Positions 8,226 to 16,740 of a stretch of 64,000 nucleotides of DNA are shown here, piece after piece. The stretch is taken from contig CAYNOR010000001.1 of assembly GCA_964398915.1 (NCBI GenBank), positions 306,873 through 370,872 of the forward strand, written 5' to 3'. The notes under the pieces are model-generated. The model saw only the letters and a list, made by a program, of their open reading frames with translations, ran no database searches and had not been told where the DNA came from. The DNA is from Tichowtungia sp964398915. Its GTDB lineage: Bacteria > Verrucomicrobiota > Kiritimatiellia > Kiritimatiellales > Tichowtungiaceae. Each line of letters begins with the position of its first letter. Positions within the stretch are counted from its first letter, which is position 1. The position numbers and the translations under genes are program-made.

Positions 8226-9457
8226 CAGCAAACGACCCTCACTTCTCCGCTCATCAGCTTCGGCAACAGCGTGTCGCGCAGCTTTTCCAAGGTTCGGATT
8301 TGTTTAGCAACTGCTATCTGCTTATCCACCAGCGGTGTCATTTGGTCCGACATTACTTTCAGTTCATCCGGCGAGGGCACACCCACCATCGCGGCATCCA
8401 AATCGCCGCGCTTGATATGCCCCATCGTTGTTGCATGGCTGGATGAAATCGATATGAACTCCCTCAAATGATGCTTGCACCACATCAGGTAAAACCATTT
8501 TGGAAACTCGTCAGAGGTCACCTTAAATAGGTGCTGATTCAACACGCACGTTTCACCATCCCAAACTTTAACCATAAGCGAAGCAGACCAAGCAAAAATC
8601 ACATCGCCAGCTTCGACGATGTATTCCGGTTTTATTTTGCTTGTCGCCCAATCCGAGGTTTCAGAGATACCGCCGCTTAATTCCTTGATTTTCAATACCG
8701 GTAATTTTTCTAGGGCATTTGTTGGCGGATATTTCTGACAAGCCAGCCCATTCAAGAAACTGGCAATGCTGCTTAATGGTCTTTCAACCCATCCCTCCTT
8801 AGCATCCTCAATTAACCACTGGCGGAAAAGGGTTTCGGCCAGCGCTTCGAGGGTTTTATTCTGCCGGTGCAGCAGGTCGATTTTGTCGTCCAGACTGCTC
8901 AGCACCCCCGCAATCGCTTTTTGTTCGGGAAGAGGAGGAAGATCAATCTCAATACTTTTAATCTCCTGAAAATTAATGTTTGGTTGCGCTGATTGCCCCG
9001 ACATGTTGTTGATCAAATCAATCATGGGAGACTGCCTTAAGGCGTAGCCTATAAACCTTGGCAGTGCTCTTGATTTATTAAGCCTAATGATCGCAAGCGC
9101 CTGATTTGTATTTGCTGGCAACATGCTCTTCTTAACAATTCCGGTCTTTCCTAAAAAGGCTCCGGCCATTGAAAATAAAATGTCATCTTCTTGCAGTTGG
9201 GACCGCTTAAACTTTTCATGCACAGATTTGCTAATGCGAACAAACTTTAAAGCGTCTATTCTCCCGTCATAATCAACCGCATCAGATTTGATGTAATTAA
9301 TTCCAACATCTAAAAATCCACCATCTTTGACTGATGGTGTAGTTCCTTTTGTTACCAATGAGGTTAATTCGCCAAGACGTGTTGGCACCCAACCGCTCGC
9401 ACATCCACCCGCGCCGGACTCCCCGCCCTCTATTATTTTATCCGGCTGTTCAGACAT
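8225..9457 (-). CDS. hsdS: Type I restriction specificity subunit HsdS
   Basis: The start at 9457 is chosen over an upstream ATG at 9490 because GGAGG lies 8 bases before it. The 410 residues contain two target-recognition domains, each followed by the conserved helical spacer: LPPLPEQKAIAGVLSSLDDK (about 190-210) and the second copy near the C-terminus ending LEKLRDTLLPKLMSG. TRD1 covers about residues 20-185 and TRD2 about 235-370. It sets the DNA sequence recognised by the HsdM/HsdR complex. The order hsdM-(DUF4062)-hsdS-(Abi)-(AlbA)-hsdR is unusual only for the genes placed between the subunits. Confidence 0.93.
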   Translation of the reverse strand: MSEQPDKIIEGGESGAGGCASGWVPTRLGELTSLVTKGTTPSVKDGGFLDVGINYIKSDAVDYDGRIDALKFVRISKSVHEKFKRSQLQEDDILFSMAGAFLGKTGIVKKSMLPANTNQALAIIRLNKSRALPRFIGYALRQSPMIDLINNMSGQSAQPNINFQEIKSIEIDLPPLPEQKAIAGVLSSLDDKIDLLHRQNKTLEALAETLFRQWLIEDAKEGWVERPLSSIASFLNGLACQKYPPTNALEKLPVLKIKELSGGISETSDWATSKIKPEYIVEAGDVIFAWSASLMVKVWDGETCVLNQHLFKVTSDEFPKWFYLMWCKHHLREFISISSSHATTMGHIKRGDLDAAMVGVPSPDELKVMSDQMTPLVDKQIAVAKQIRTLEKLRDTLLPKLMSGEVRVVC

Positions 9458-9757
9458 TGGAACCTCCGAGCGGGGGATGCGCCAGAACATAACAGGTACC
9501 GCAGCCTGCTGATGTCATGGCCCCTTTGGCCCCTTTATGGCCCGTTCCTAATGTTTCCATTGTCCCCATTATGTCCTGTTTACTTGCATTTATGTCAGGC
9601 TGATTTTTTGCCGCAATGTCGGGTTCAAGACCCGGTAAAAATAGTTACAAACCGTATATCACAATGTGTTTATAAAACATGACTCCAAGCGTTAACAAAT
9701 AAAATGACGGGTTTATGACGGGTTCGATTATTCCTCTTTGTCGGGTTCATGTCCCCA
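9458..9757. other. 300-bp gap with short G/C-rich tandem words
   Basis: No gene seen. On the plus strand the word TGTCCCCATTATGTCC occurs at about 9561-9576 and again from about 9750, and variants (GACGGGTT, TCGGGTTCATG, GGCCCCTTTATGGCCC) fill much of the gap. The same words continue into the end of the DUF4062 gene, where they encode the tail NGDNRGVGIMGT. It looks like a decayed minisatellite that has extended the reading frame. A promoter for hsdS could lie here but I see no clear one. Confidence 0.45.
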
Positions 9758-11242
9758 TTATGTCCCCATTATTCCGACGCCCCTATTGTCCCCGTTTTGA
9801 CCCCCCTTCCTTCGCAAAACATAATGAACTCCAGGGCCACGATCTCCGACCTGCTCCACAATATTCTTCGATTTAAGGTCTGAAAGATCACGTGTCGCTG
9901 TTTTCTTCGTTGTCCCCGTTTGTTCCTGATATTCCGGATTTGATATTTTCCCTTGAGTCTTAAGGTATTTTACAGCCTTCCTCTGCCGTTCGTTCAGGCC
10001 CAACTCATCCATCACTGCATCGGTCAGCCAGTCGCGCCATAGGGTCGTCACAAAATGCGGACCGTGCTGGACAAAACTTGGCTCCGGCAGACCGGCTTCC
10101 AGACAGTCCGCAATCATATCGGTGGTTCCTGTGCCAGCCTTCTCAACATATTTGACCCGGAACAGCGGTTCGGCAATCAACGGATTACGGGGAAGCGGCC
10201 CGTGCGGCTGACGCAACAGTTCCGGCGTCAAACCGGCCGGTAGCTCGCCGGGATTCCAGACTTCGATCCGGTCGGCAAATACAATCACCTGCACAAACCC
10301 GGGATTTCGGTAATCGCGGTGGGCGACTGCATTCACAATCGCCTCGGCAACCACAGCGCGCGGCACCTCAAAATCACCCGAAGCCTGCGCTCCGCCCGCA
10401 CGTGTTCCAACGGGGCGATCCAACTTGCCCAGCACAAACTCCACCGACTCATCAATCACCTCGAACAGCCGTCCTTCATAAGGTTGCTGCGAAAGAATCG
10501 GCTTCCGCTTTTCCGTACCGGAAAAGTGGAGGCAATGAACCTGAATGTTATTGAAAAACCGCCGAGGCTCCTTTCCAAAAAGCAAAACTGCCGCATTGGT
10601 TGGCTGGTCGCACCGAAGCAGATTAAAATGCCGCAGCACCGCTGCGGGGGCACGGGAACCCTTGAGCGTCAACCGCCCTTTGGACTCGGCGGTTTCGACA
10701 AACTCCGTCACCTGATCATTGTCAATGTCCGCCAGTGTCGCCCCGGCACAAGGGCTGTCATCAAACGGCAACGTATGCAGAAGCCCTCTGGCTTCCAGGC
10801 TCGCGACCAGACTCGCATACACCTCCCGCAGCAAACTGGAGATATCGATGAACCGCCGACGTGTCAACTGGCCGCCCGCCTTGCGGATCAGCGTCACCAT
10901 ATCGGGGTCACGACCCGCGTCATCCTCACCTTTAACGAAAAGAAGCCGCTCGCGATGCGTGCGAGTCGCGCAATCAAACTCAAGCTCCGTCGGCGAAAGT
11001 CCCGCCTCATTTTTCCAACCGTATTGGTTTCCGAGAATGGCCAGATAGATGTCGCAGCTCTCCACCTCGGTGAGATACACATCATTCGGCGCATGATCCG
11101 CCGCAGGAAGATCCTCGAAAAGGAAAACCGAATCAATAAAACGACTCAACAGCGGATCATTCAGAATAAAATTCTTCACCGCCCGCCGTTCTTCGGCGAG
11201 TTCCTTCTGAACCGAACTGACAAATATCCGTAACTTTTTCAC
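9758..11242 (-). CDS. DUF4062 domain protein with HATPase_c_4-type module
   Basis: A 494-residue protein. The N-terminus (about 3-90) is a DUF4062 domain with IFVSSVQKELAEER, VYLTEVESCDIYLAILGNQYG and SPTELEFDCA; this fold resembles TIR-like or nucleotide-binding domains found in NLR-type and AAA+ proteins. The middle has the ATP-binding signature VAEAIVNAVAHRDYRN and IEVWNPGELP (about 300-345), then KYVEKAGTGTTDMI. The C-terminal winged helix (about 420-480) includes LGLNERQRKAVKYL. The last residues (GQNGDNRGVGIMGT) come from a low-complexity DNA tail. The ATG at 11242 overlaps the hsdM stop (ATGA). A sensor or regulator role within this defence operon is a guess. Confidence 0.78.
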   Translation of the reverse strand: MKKLRIFVSSVQKELAEERRAVKNFILNDPLLSRFIDSVFLFEDLPAADHAPNDVYLTEVESCDIYLAILGNQYGWKNEAGLSPTELEFDCATRTHRERLLFVKGEDDAGRDPDMVTLIRKAGGQLTRRRFIDISSLLREVYASLVASLEARGLLHTLPFDDSPCAGATLADIDNDQVTEFVETAESKGRLTLKGSRAPAAVLRHFNLLRCDQPTNAAVLLFGKEPRRFFNNIQVHCLHFSGTEKRKPILSQQPYEGRLFEVIDESVEFVLGKLDRPVGTRAGGAQASGDFEVPRAVVAEAIVNAVAHRDYRNPGFVQVIVFADRIEVWNPGELPAGLTPELLRQPHGPLPRNPLIAEPLFRVKYVEKAGTGTTDMIADCLEAGLPEPSFVQHGPHFVTTLWRDWLTDAVMDELGLNERQRKAVKYLKTQGKISNPEYQEQTGTTKKTATRDLSDLKSKNIVEQVGDRGPGVHYVLRRKGGQNGDNRGVGIMGT

Positions 11243-12849
11243 GTCACCACCTTCGCCAGATTCTCAGCAATCGCTTTGTTTAACGCCGCCTCTTCCAGCA
11301 ACTGCGCCTCGAACTCCGCCTTGAGCGCGGTAAAGCGTTCGGCAAAGTTGAAGTCGTCTTCTTCATCCGGCAGGCCGACATAGCGTCCCGGTGTGAGCAC
11401 ATAGCCCAGCTCTGCAACCCGCGAAACCGGCACGGAGGCGCAAAAGCCTTTTATATCCTCATAGAGGATACCCTCACCCGGCCCTCTCCCAGCGGGAGAG
11501 GATTCACAATTCTCCGCCCTTTGGGAGGAGCTAGAGGAGGGTGACTGGCGCAGCCAGGCATGATAGGTGCCGGTAATCTGCTGAATGTCTTCCGCCGAAA
11601 GTTCGCGGGTGCGCCGGTTGATTAAATGGCCAAGGTTCCGCGCGTCGATGAACAGAATTTCATTTTTGCGCGGATGGCCGTTGCCGCGGGCGCGGTTCAT
11701 AAACCAGAGCGCCGCCGGAATCTGCGTATTTAAAAACAGTTTGGCGGGCAGATTGACGATGCAGTCGATCAAGTTCCCATCCTCCACCAGCGCCTGGCGG
11801 ATGACATCTTCGCCGCTGGATTTGCTGGTGAGCGCACCCTTGGACAGCACCACGCCAGCCAGTCCGGACGGTGAGAGGTGATAGATAAAGTGTTGGAGCC
11901 ATGCAAAGTTGGCGTTGCCCGCAGGCGGCACGCCGTACTGCCAGCGGACATCTTTGCGCAGCAGTTCGCCGCTCCAGTCGCTGACGTTGAACGGCGGGTT
12001 GGCGATGATGAAGTCGGCCTTCAAATCCTTGTGGGCATCGTTGAGGAACGAGCCTTCGTTATTCCACTTCACCTGCGACGAATCAATGCCGCGAATCGCC
12101 AGATTCATTTTGGCCAGCCGCCACGTCGTCTGATTGCTTTCCTGTCCGTAGATGGAAAGGTCGTTGACGCGCCCCTGATGGCCTTCCACAAATTTTTCAG
12201 ACTGCACAAACATGCCGCCCGATCCACAGCACGGATCGAACACGCGGCCCTTGTAGGGTTCCAGCATCGCCACCAGCAGTTCGACAATCGAGCGCGGCGT
12301 ATAGAACTGTCCGCCTTGCTTGCCTTCCGCCAGCGCGAATTCGCCTAGAAAATATTCAAAGACATGCCCCAGCACGTCGGCACTGCGGGCTTTCGCGTCG
12401 CCCAGCGCGATATTGCCGACCAGATTAATCAGTCCGCCGAGACTCAGCGGATCGAGATTCTGCCGGGCGTACACTTTGGGCAACACCCCTTTAAGCGACG
12501 GGTTTTCCTTTTCGATCTCATCCATCGCCGCATCAACAAAAAGGCCGATGTCCGGCAGAGTGGCTTTACTCATCAGAAACGACCAGCGCGCCTCCTGCGG
12601 AACGAAAAAGACGTTTTCAGCTTTATACTCGTCCTTATCCTCCGGGTCGGCTCCGGACGTTTTGTCCGCCTGAAGCTTGGCAAAAAGCTCTTCGAACGAG
12701 TCGGAAATGTATTTCAGGAAGATCAGTCCCAGCACCACATGCTTGTACTCGGCGGCGTCGATATTCTTGCGCAGCTTATCGGCGGCCTTCCAAAGCTGTT
12801 TTTCCAACGGTTCTTCTTTGATCTCTTTGACTGCTTTGGGTTTGGCCAT
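11239..12849 (-). CDS. hsdM: Type I restriction-modification methyltransferase HsdM
   Basis: The ATG at 12849 is preferred over 12903 because GGAG stands 8 bases upstream and the extra residues would be encoded by TTCCAA palindromes. The N-terminal helical domain (LEKQLWKAADKLR, VLGLIFLKYISD) is followed by the SAM-binding motif VFDPCCGSGGMF and the catalytic NPPF motif (IIANPPFNVSDW), which marks N6-adenine methylation. The protein has 536 residues. A Ser/Pro/Gly-rich insertion (SPSSSSSQRAENCESSPAGR in the middle) sits near the C-terminus and is encoded by a GC-rich palindrome at about 11465-11545. This is the first gene of the restriction operon. Confidence 0.93.
   Translation of the reverse strand: MAKPKAVKEIKEEPLEKQLWKAADKLRKNIDAAEYKHVVLGLIFLKYISDSFEELFAKLQADKTSGADPEDKDEYKAENVFFVPQEARWSFLMSKATLPDIGLFVDAAMDEIEKENPSLKGVLPKVYARQNLDPLSLGGLINLVGNIALGDAKARSADVLGHVFEYFLGEFALAEGKQGGQFYTPRSIVELLVAMLEPYKGRVFDPCCGSGGMFVQSEKFVEGHQGRVNDLSIYGQESNQTTWRLAKMNLAIRGIDSSQVKWNNEGSFLNDAHKDLKADFIIANPPFNVSDWSGELLRKDVRWQYGVPPAGNANFAWLQHFIYHLSPSGLAGVVLSKGALTSKSSGEDVIRQALVEDGNLIDCIVNLPAKLFLNTQIPAALWFMNRARGNGHPRKNEILFIDARNLGHLINRRTRELSAEDIQQITGTYHAWLRQSPSSSSSQRAENCESSPAGRGPGEGILYEDIKGFCASVPVSRVAELGYVLTPGRYVGLPDEEDDFNFAERFTALKAEFEAQLLEEAALNKAIAENLAKVVT
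11465..11545. repeat. GC-rich palindromic repeat, in frame within hsdM
   Basis: CCCTCTCCCAGCGGGAGAGG followed by CCCTTTGGGAGG and GAGGAGGG words of the same family as the pieces in hsdR. It codes for a Ser/Pro/Gly-rich stretch between YHAWLRQ and YEDIKGFC, which are adjacent in ordinary HsdM proteins. Confidence 0.72.
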
Positions 12850-12863
12850 AATTTGCTCCGGAC

Positions 12864-12912
12864 TTTCCAATGCCTGGAAATTGTTGAAGGGCATTTCTTC
12901 CAAACATTGGAA
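12864..12912. repeat. Two TTCCAA-N-TTGGAA palindromes upstream of hsdM
   Basis: TTCCAATGCCTGGAA (about 12865-12879) and TTCCAAACATTGGAA (12898-12912) lie 33-34 bp apart just before the hsdM start. The same palindrome occurs many times elsewhere in this window, including inside genes. Whether it acts as an operator here or is simply a dispersed repeat cannot be told from sequence alone. Confidence 0.6.
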
Positions 12913-13034
12913 GTGTGTTTACCGGATTACCCGCTCCGCTTCCAGTCATTGGTTTAAAAAGAAACGAACCCCGAAAGGACTGAAAGAACAGATCACCGAA
13001 GAATCTCAGGCACTGCCAGAGTGTTGCGACTTAA

Positions 13035-13526
13035 TTATGTTTCTGTTTTCCCGGCGATGAGCGTACCGAATACGACCACACGGCTGAAGCGCTGCTTAAA
13101 GTGGTTCTTTTTGCAGATACGGTCAATTTCGTCAGAAATAACTTTGCTGGAAAACTCGATAAATCTGCCGGTATTTTCACAAATCAGGTGATGGTGCCGG
13201 CCATGCCCGAAAATGTGCTCATAGTGCGCATGAACATCCTGGTCGCGAATTTTCTGCACAAACCCCGCCTCAGTCATCAGATCAAGCGTACGATAAACTG
13301 TTCCGCGACTGACATGATTCGCCCCCGAAGCCAGCTCGGCTGCGAGATCATCCGCTCTGAAGTGGTCGTGCCGCGCAAAAACCCGATCAAAAACAATGCG
13401 CCGCGCCATGGTAATTCGTGATTCTTTGGTTTTTAAAAAATCGACAAACAGAGGCCATGCCTCTTCCGCTGACGTATCCGGCGCCTCGTGGACTGAAGGT
13501 TCTTTCTGCGTGGGATTTGATCTCAT
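13035..13526 (-). CDS. Fur/PerR-family metalloregulator
   Basis: A 163-residue protein with an N-terminal extension of about 25 residues. The winged-helix part reads FRADDLAAEL, SRGTVYRTLDLMTEAG, and the metal region HAHYEHIFGHGRHHHLICENTGRFIEF. The His-rich HGRHHHLIC block is typical of Fur and PerR. Most members have CxxC here for a structural zinc; this one has C-E-N-T with only one Cys, and there is no C-terminal CxxC. It therefore probably lacks the Cys4 zinc site. It is divergent from a small ferredoxin gene, a likely target. GGAAGAGG precedes the ATG. Iron, peroxide or other metal specificity cannot be decided. Confidence 0.85.
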   Translation of the reverse strand: MRSNPTQKEPSVHEAPDTSAEEAWPLFVDFLKTKESRITMARRIVFDRVFARHDHFRADDLAAELASGANHVSRGTVYRTLDLMTEAGFVQKIRDQDVHAHYEHIFGHGRHHHLICENTGRFIEFSSKVISDEIDRICKKNHFKQRFSRVVVFGTLIAGKTET

Positions 13527-13628
13527 GTCGCCTCTTCCGTTATTTAGACTTAATCTCTATATAATGTGTACCATAGATGGTTTTAAGAATGAAACTTAAA
13601 ATAAGGATGGTATCTTGCCCCCTGCTAA

Positions 13629-13658
13629 ACAGCAGAAACCCACAAAGGGTCTGCTACT
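13629..13658 (+). promoter_or_regulatory. Hairpin in the leader of the ferredoxin gene
   Basis: AGCAGAAACCC and GGGTCTGCT pair around an ACAAA loop, ending a few bases before the AAGGAG ribosome site of the ferredoxin gene. A TATAAT-like box is at about 13558. It could stabilise or attenuate the short mRNA; this is a structural observation only. Confidence 0.4.
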
Positions 13659-13675
13659 AACTAAGGAGTATGATC

Positions 13676-13846
13676 ATGGCTTATGTAATTTCTGACGATT
13701 GCTCAATGTGCGGTGCCTGCGAAAGCGCATGCCCGGTAGAAGCAATCAGCGCAGGTAACGGCAAATACGTTATCGACGCCGGCAGCTGCACCGATTGCGG
13801 TGCCTGTGAAGCAACCTGCCCGATGAGCGCTATCAGCGCGGCCTAA
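13676..13846 (+). CDS. Small 2[4Fe-4S] ferredoxin
   Basis: A 56-residue protein (MAYVISDDCSMCGACESACP at the start). It has two clusters of CxxCxxCxxxCP: C9/C12/C15/C19 and a second set CTDCGACEATCP. This is the classical clostridial-type low-potential ferredoxin, an electron carrier in the cytoplasm for oxidoreductases such as PFOR or hydrogenase. AAGGAG lies 7 bases before the chosen ATG at 13676; an in-frame ATG at 13670 is too close to it. The gene is divergent from the Fur-type regulator and ends before a strong terminator, so it is a single-gene unit. Confidence 0.93.
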   Translation: MAYVISDDCSMCGACESACPVEAISAGNGKYVIDAGSCTDCGACEATCPMSAISAA

Positions 13847-13940
13847 GGATAGGTTTTGCGCAATCGAGCAGGCGGCTTCCCCGCCTCCCACACCACCGTA
13901 CGTGTATTTTATACTATACGGCGGTTTTGGCTACACACCA

Positions 13941-13973
13941 AAGAGCCGTCCCGGATTTCTGGGACGGCTCTTT
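13941..13973. terminator. Rho-independent terminator, bidirectional
   Basis: AAGAGCCGTCCC and GGGACGGCTCTT form a 12-bp perfect stem with a short loop, with A-rich and T-rich flanks. It can stop both the ferredoxin transcript and the convergent porin gene. Confidence 0.85.
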
Positions 13974-13988
13974 AATCTGCACTCTTTT

Positions 13989-14723
13989 CTAGAAGTTACA
14001 GGCCAGACCGAGCGTTGCATAAAATGAACGGTCATACTCCACATCCGTCAACACTTCATCATCCAGTTGCGCAACGTAGTTGAGGGATCCCTTCACCGAC
14101 CAGTTTTCCGTCAGCTTATAAGCCAGACCGAGGCTGGCAGTCGCATCATTGAACCCGTCGGCTCCGGCATCATCGATGACATAGCCCACCTTGATTCCGG
14201 CAGAGAGGGCCAGCACATCGGTCAGATCTTTGCTGTAGCCCAGTCCGCCCTGTATGTACCAATCCTGTTCAATTCCGCCATCCAATCCGTAGTTGACGGA
14301 GAGAGATGGATACAGGCCGGTTTCACCTATCGCTTTGCCGACTGTCACGCCGATTTCACGATCCGCATCAATCCCACTGCCTGGATAGGTATATTCGGTA
14401 TATGTCGCACTGAGATCAACCACCTTCACCGGCAAGGCATAGGTAAGATAATAATCGATCTCGGAAAACTTATTGTTTTCCAGCGTACCGCCGTAGTCGG
14501 CGATGTCATAGTTCCCCCAGGTACCCAGCGTGACCGATCCGTACTCTTCCGGAATCGGCAACCCGGCAATAGACACCCCGGGCTGGAACACCAGTCCATT
14601 GTTATATGTAACCCCTCGGAAGATATAGGCGCTGGCAAAATCTGCCGAAGCACTCACATCCGCCGCATGAACAGCCCCTGCGGCCAAAGCCGCAACCAAC
14701 ATCATGATCATTCTTTTTTTCAT
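13989..14723 (-). CDS. TorF-family putative outer-membrane porin
   Basis: A 244-residue protein with a clear signal peptide (MKKRMIMMLVAALAAGAVHA, cut after AHA or close by). The mature part starts ADVSASADFASAYIFRGVTY, the typical opening of TorF-type putative porins (strand then FRG). The rest is alternating hydrophobic/polar beta strands ending in an aromatic residue (LGLACNF), as expected for a beta-barrel recognised by BAM. GGAG-like bases lie before the ATG. The gene is monocistronic, with the terminator at 13941. The transported substrate is unknown. Confidence 0.82.
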   Translation of the reverse strand: MKKRMIMMLVAALAAGAVHAADVSASADFASAYIFRGVTYNNGLVFQPGVSIAGLPIPEEYGSVTLGTWGNYDIADYGGTLENNKFSEIDYYLTYALPVKVVDLSATYTEYTYPGSGIDADREIGVTVGKAIGETGLYPSLSVNYGLDGGIEQDWYIQGGLGYSKDLTDVLALSAGIKVGYVIDDAGADGFNDATASLGLAYKLTENWSVKGSLNYVAQLDDEVLTDVEYDRSFYATLGLACNF

Positions 14724-15244
14724 ACCCTCTGTACTCCTTTTCTTTCTTCAGTTTTGATTCCGAATACGTCTGATAGCCCCTTCCTCCATGCGAACTATCC
14801 AGCCGTATTCCATTTTCAATCCACCAACCACCACGTCTGCCACTCCGCCGATCCGCCGATCAACATTTTCATTCGTTTCCTTCCGCACTCCTCCATAACC
14901 CATGTTCTGCTGCGGAATGCATTTCGCGGTCTCTCAGACATTTACAGTATTAGCACAATACATGCCGCAAAATATTCAAGTTTTATAATTATTTTATTAT
15001 AAACTACTTATAATTTTAAAATAAAATCCAATTTTGAGATAAAGAAGTATAATATTACTTTTTTGTATTATTTGTTATTATATATACTTTTTTGTTACTC
15101 ATTTTTGACACACAAAGCCTCATTGAACAAAACATGGATAAGGACGTGGATAAAAATTATACTCCTTTTTTAAGTTGATTCACTCAACCAGCCTGTGTAG
15201 CTTACACCGCTCGTTTAAAAACGATAAGCCTTTGGAGAAGAAAA
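14724..15244. other. 520-bp intergenic region, AT-rich in its second half
   Basis: No gene is seen. From about 14960 to 15180 the sequence is much richer in A/T than the rest of the window, with runs such as TTATAATTATTTTATTATAAA. It separates two divergent transcripts, the porin and the small basic protein, and so must hold both promoters. A small hairpin (GTGTAGCTTACAC) precedes the small-protein gene. Confidence 0.5.
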
Positions 15245-15427
15245 ATGAGAATTCGCCGTTCAATGCGTAAAAAACCGCTTCGCCGTCCGACAAAAAAAGC
15301 CGGACCTAAGCGCTACCGTATAGCCCAGCAGAAAAAACGCCTGGCCGTAGCCGGTATCCCGGAAACAATCATTCGCCGGATGACCAACAAAGACATCCGT
15401 GAATCACTGATGAAAAATAACGCCTAG
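15245..15427 (+). CDS. Small highly basic protein, unrecognised
   Basis: A 60-residue protein with about 20 Arg/Lys (MRIRRSMRKKPLRRPTKKAG at the N-terminus), then a helical stretch with RLAVAGIPETIIRRMTNKDIRESL. The GGAGAAG ribosome site is at good spacing and a clean terminator follows. The composition suggests binding to RNA or DNA, for example a ribosome-associated protein, but I do not recognise the family. It lies upstream of aroK in the same direction, with the terminator between them. Confidence 0.75.
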   Translation: MRIRRSMRKKPLRRPTKKAGPKRYRIAQQKKRLAVAGIPETIIRRMTNKDIRESLMKNNA

Positions 15428-15460
15428 CGCTGTTTTTAATCGTTTTGTTTTTGTGTAATG

Positions 15461-15487
15461 CCCCGAAGTTTCGGGGCGTTTGCTTTT
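15461..15487 (+). terminator. Rho-independent terminator
   Basis: GCCCCGAAGTTTCGGGGC hairpin followed by GTTTGCTTTTT, just after the small basic protein gene. Confidence 0.8.
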
Positions 15488-15492
15488 TCGGA

Positions 15493-16017
15493 ATGAAGAT
15501 GAAAAAACAGAACATTGTCTTAATAGGATTCATGGGTACCGGCAAAACCGTAACAGGCCGCGTACTGGCAGAGCGAACCGGCATGGAACTGGTCGACATG
15601 GATTCCATCATCGAACAGCGGCAGAAAAGACCAATCTCTGAAATTTTTGCAACCGATGGCGAGTCCGCCTTCCGCGTCATGGAGCGGGAGCTGGTCACAG
15701 AACTTTCGACCCGCAGCGGCCTTATTATCTCCACCGGCGGCGGCGTTGTGCTAAACCCCGACAATATCACCGACTTTGAAAAAAGCGGACTGGTTGTCTG
15801 CCTAACGGCTTCCCCGGATACGATTTTCCAACGCGTTGAAAAAGACACGACCCGGCCGCTTCTTTCCGGCGATAAAAAGGCTCAAATCAGCGCACTGCTC
15901 GAAAAACGCCGCCCTTTATATGCCGCCATCACGCATGGCATCAACACCGACGGGCTGACCGACCGGCAAACAGCCGACCGGATTCTAAAGCTGTACGCGC
16001 TTGAATCCTGTGAATGA
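15493..16017 (+). CDS. aroK: Shikimate kinase
   Basis: A 174-residue P-loop kinase that phosphorylates shikimate in the chorismate pathway. It shows the Walker A motif GFMGTGKT (about residues 10-17), the shikimate-binding VDMDSIIE with the D-x-D pair, FRVMERE, and the STGGGVVL glycine-rich motif. The lid region contains TRPLLSG with the conserved Arg. The start at 15493 is preferred over upstream codons because they overlap the terminator; a second in-frame ATG lies at 15499. The next gene follows within 40 bp and is probably co-transcribed. Confidence 0.93.
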   Translation: MKMKKQNIVLIGFMGTGKTVTGRVLAERTGMELVDMDSIIEQRQKRPISEIFATDGESAFRVMERELVTELSTRSGLIISTGGGVVLNPDNITDFEKSGLVVCLTASPDTIFQRVEKDTTRPLLSGDKKAQISALLEKRRPLYAAITHGINTDGLTDRQTADRILKLYALESCE

Positions 16018-16057
16018 AAAGATAAGAGTACCCCCCTTTATAAACAGGAGTCTGACT

Positions 16058-16708
16058 ATGATGGATAAGCAAGGTGACGATCTGCAAAAAAACCAGGAGC
16101 TTGCAAAGCACGAAGTGCAGGAGGTCATGGGATTTTTAAAACGCTATGGAAAACTGATCGGCGCAGGCATTCTCGCCGCCGTAGTAATGGTTCTCGTCTC
16201 AAGAGGCTGCGCACAGCACAAAGCCACTAAACTGGCAAAAGCCGAACAGGCCTTGATGAGCGCCCGGACTTCGCAACAGCTCGAAGACGTGGTGAAAGAC
16301 TACAGCTCAACACCAACCGCACCGGTCGCCCTGCTCAATCTGGCAAAAACCCTCTATAATGAAGGAAACTACGCGCAGGCCCGTACACAGTACGAACGCT
16401 TCCTGAAAAAATATAAAAACCACGAAATGAGCCCCGCCGCCGAACTGGGGCTGGCTTACTGCACCGAAGCAGACGGCGATTTTGACAGCGCAGCAACGCA
16501 GTTTGCGGCTTTCGCGCAAAAACACATCAAGAACTATCTCCAGCCTGTAGCACTCTTAAGCGTCGCACGTTGCATGGAACAGGGCGGACGAATTGCCGAA
16601 GCGCGGATTGTGCTTGAGGATTTTCTAGCTGAAAACGCTACCAGCCCGTGGGCCGGAACAGCCGATGGAACACTGAAAGCGCTCAACGACGCGGCTCAGA
16701 AAAAGTAA
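16058..16708 (+). CDS. Membrane-anchored tetratricopeptide protein (YfgM-like)
   Basis: Starts at the ATG pair at 16058 with AGGAG about 8 bases upstream. The cytoplasmic N-terminus is Gln/Asp/Lys-rich, one transmembrane helix follows at about residues 32-48 (LIGAGILAAVVMVLVS), then three or more TPR-like helical pairs (ALLNLAKTLYNEGNYAQART, AELGLAYCTEADGDFDSAAT, ALLSVARCMEQGGRIAEARI). This topology resembles YfgM, the SecYEG-associated TPR protein. The direct partner here is not known. It lies just downstream of aroK. Confidence 0.75.
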   Translation: MMDKQGDDLQKNQELAKHEVQEVMGFLKRYGKLIGAGILAAVVMVLVSRGCAQHKATKLAKAEQALMSARTSQQLEDVVKDYSSTPTAPVALLNLAKTLYNEGNYAQARTQYERFLKKYKNHEMSPAAELGLAYCTEADGDFDSAATQFAAFAQKHIKNYLQPVALLSVARCMEQGGRIAEARIVLEDFLAENATSPWAGTADGTLKALNDAAQKK

Positions 16709-16740
16709 TCCTACCGAGCATACAGCACGGTCGGTACAAA

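Noticed and set aside
12850..12903. Longer hsdM start at 12903
   Set aside because: The extra residues are encoded by two TTCCAA palindromes and the GGAG site supports 12849.
13880..13930. Group II intron or IS remnant suggested by CCGTACGTG...TATACGG
   Set aside because: A short hairpin only; no reverse transcriptase or intron domain V is seen nearby.
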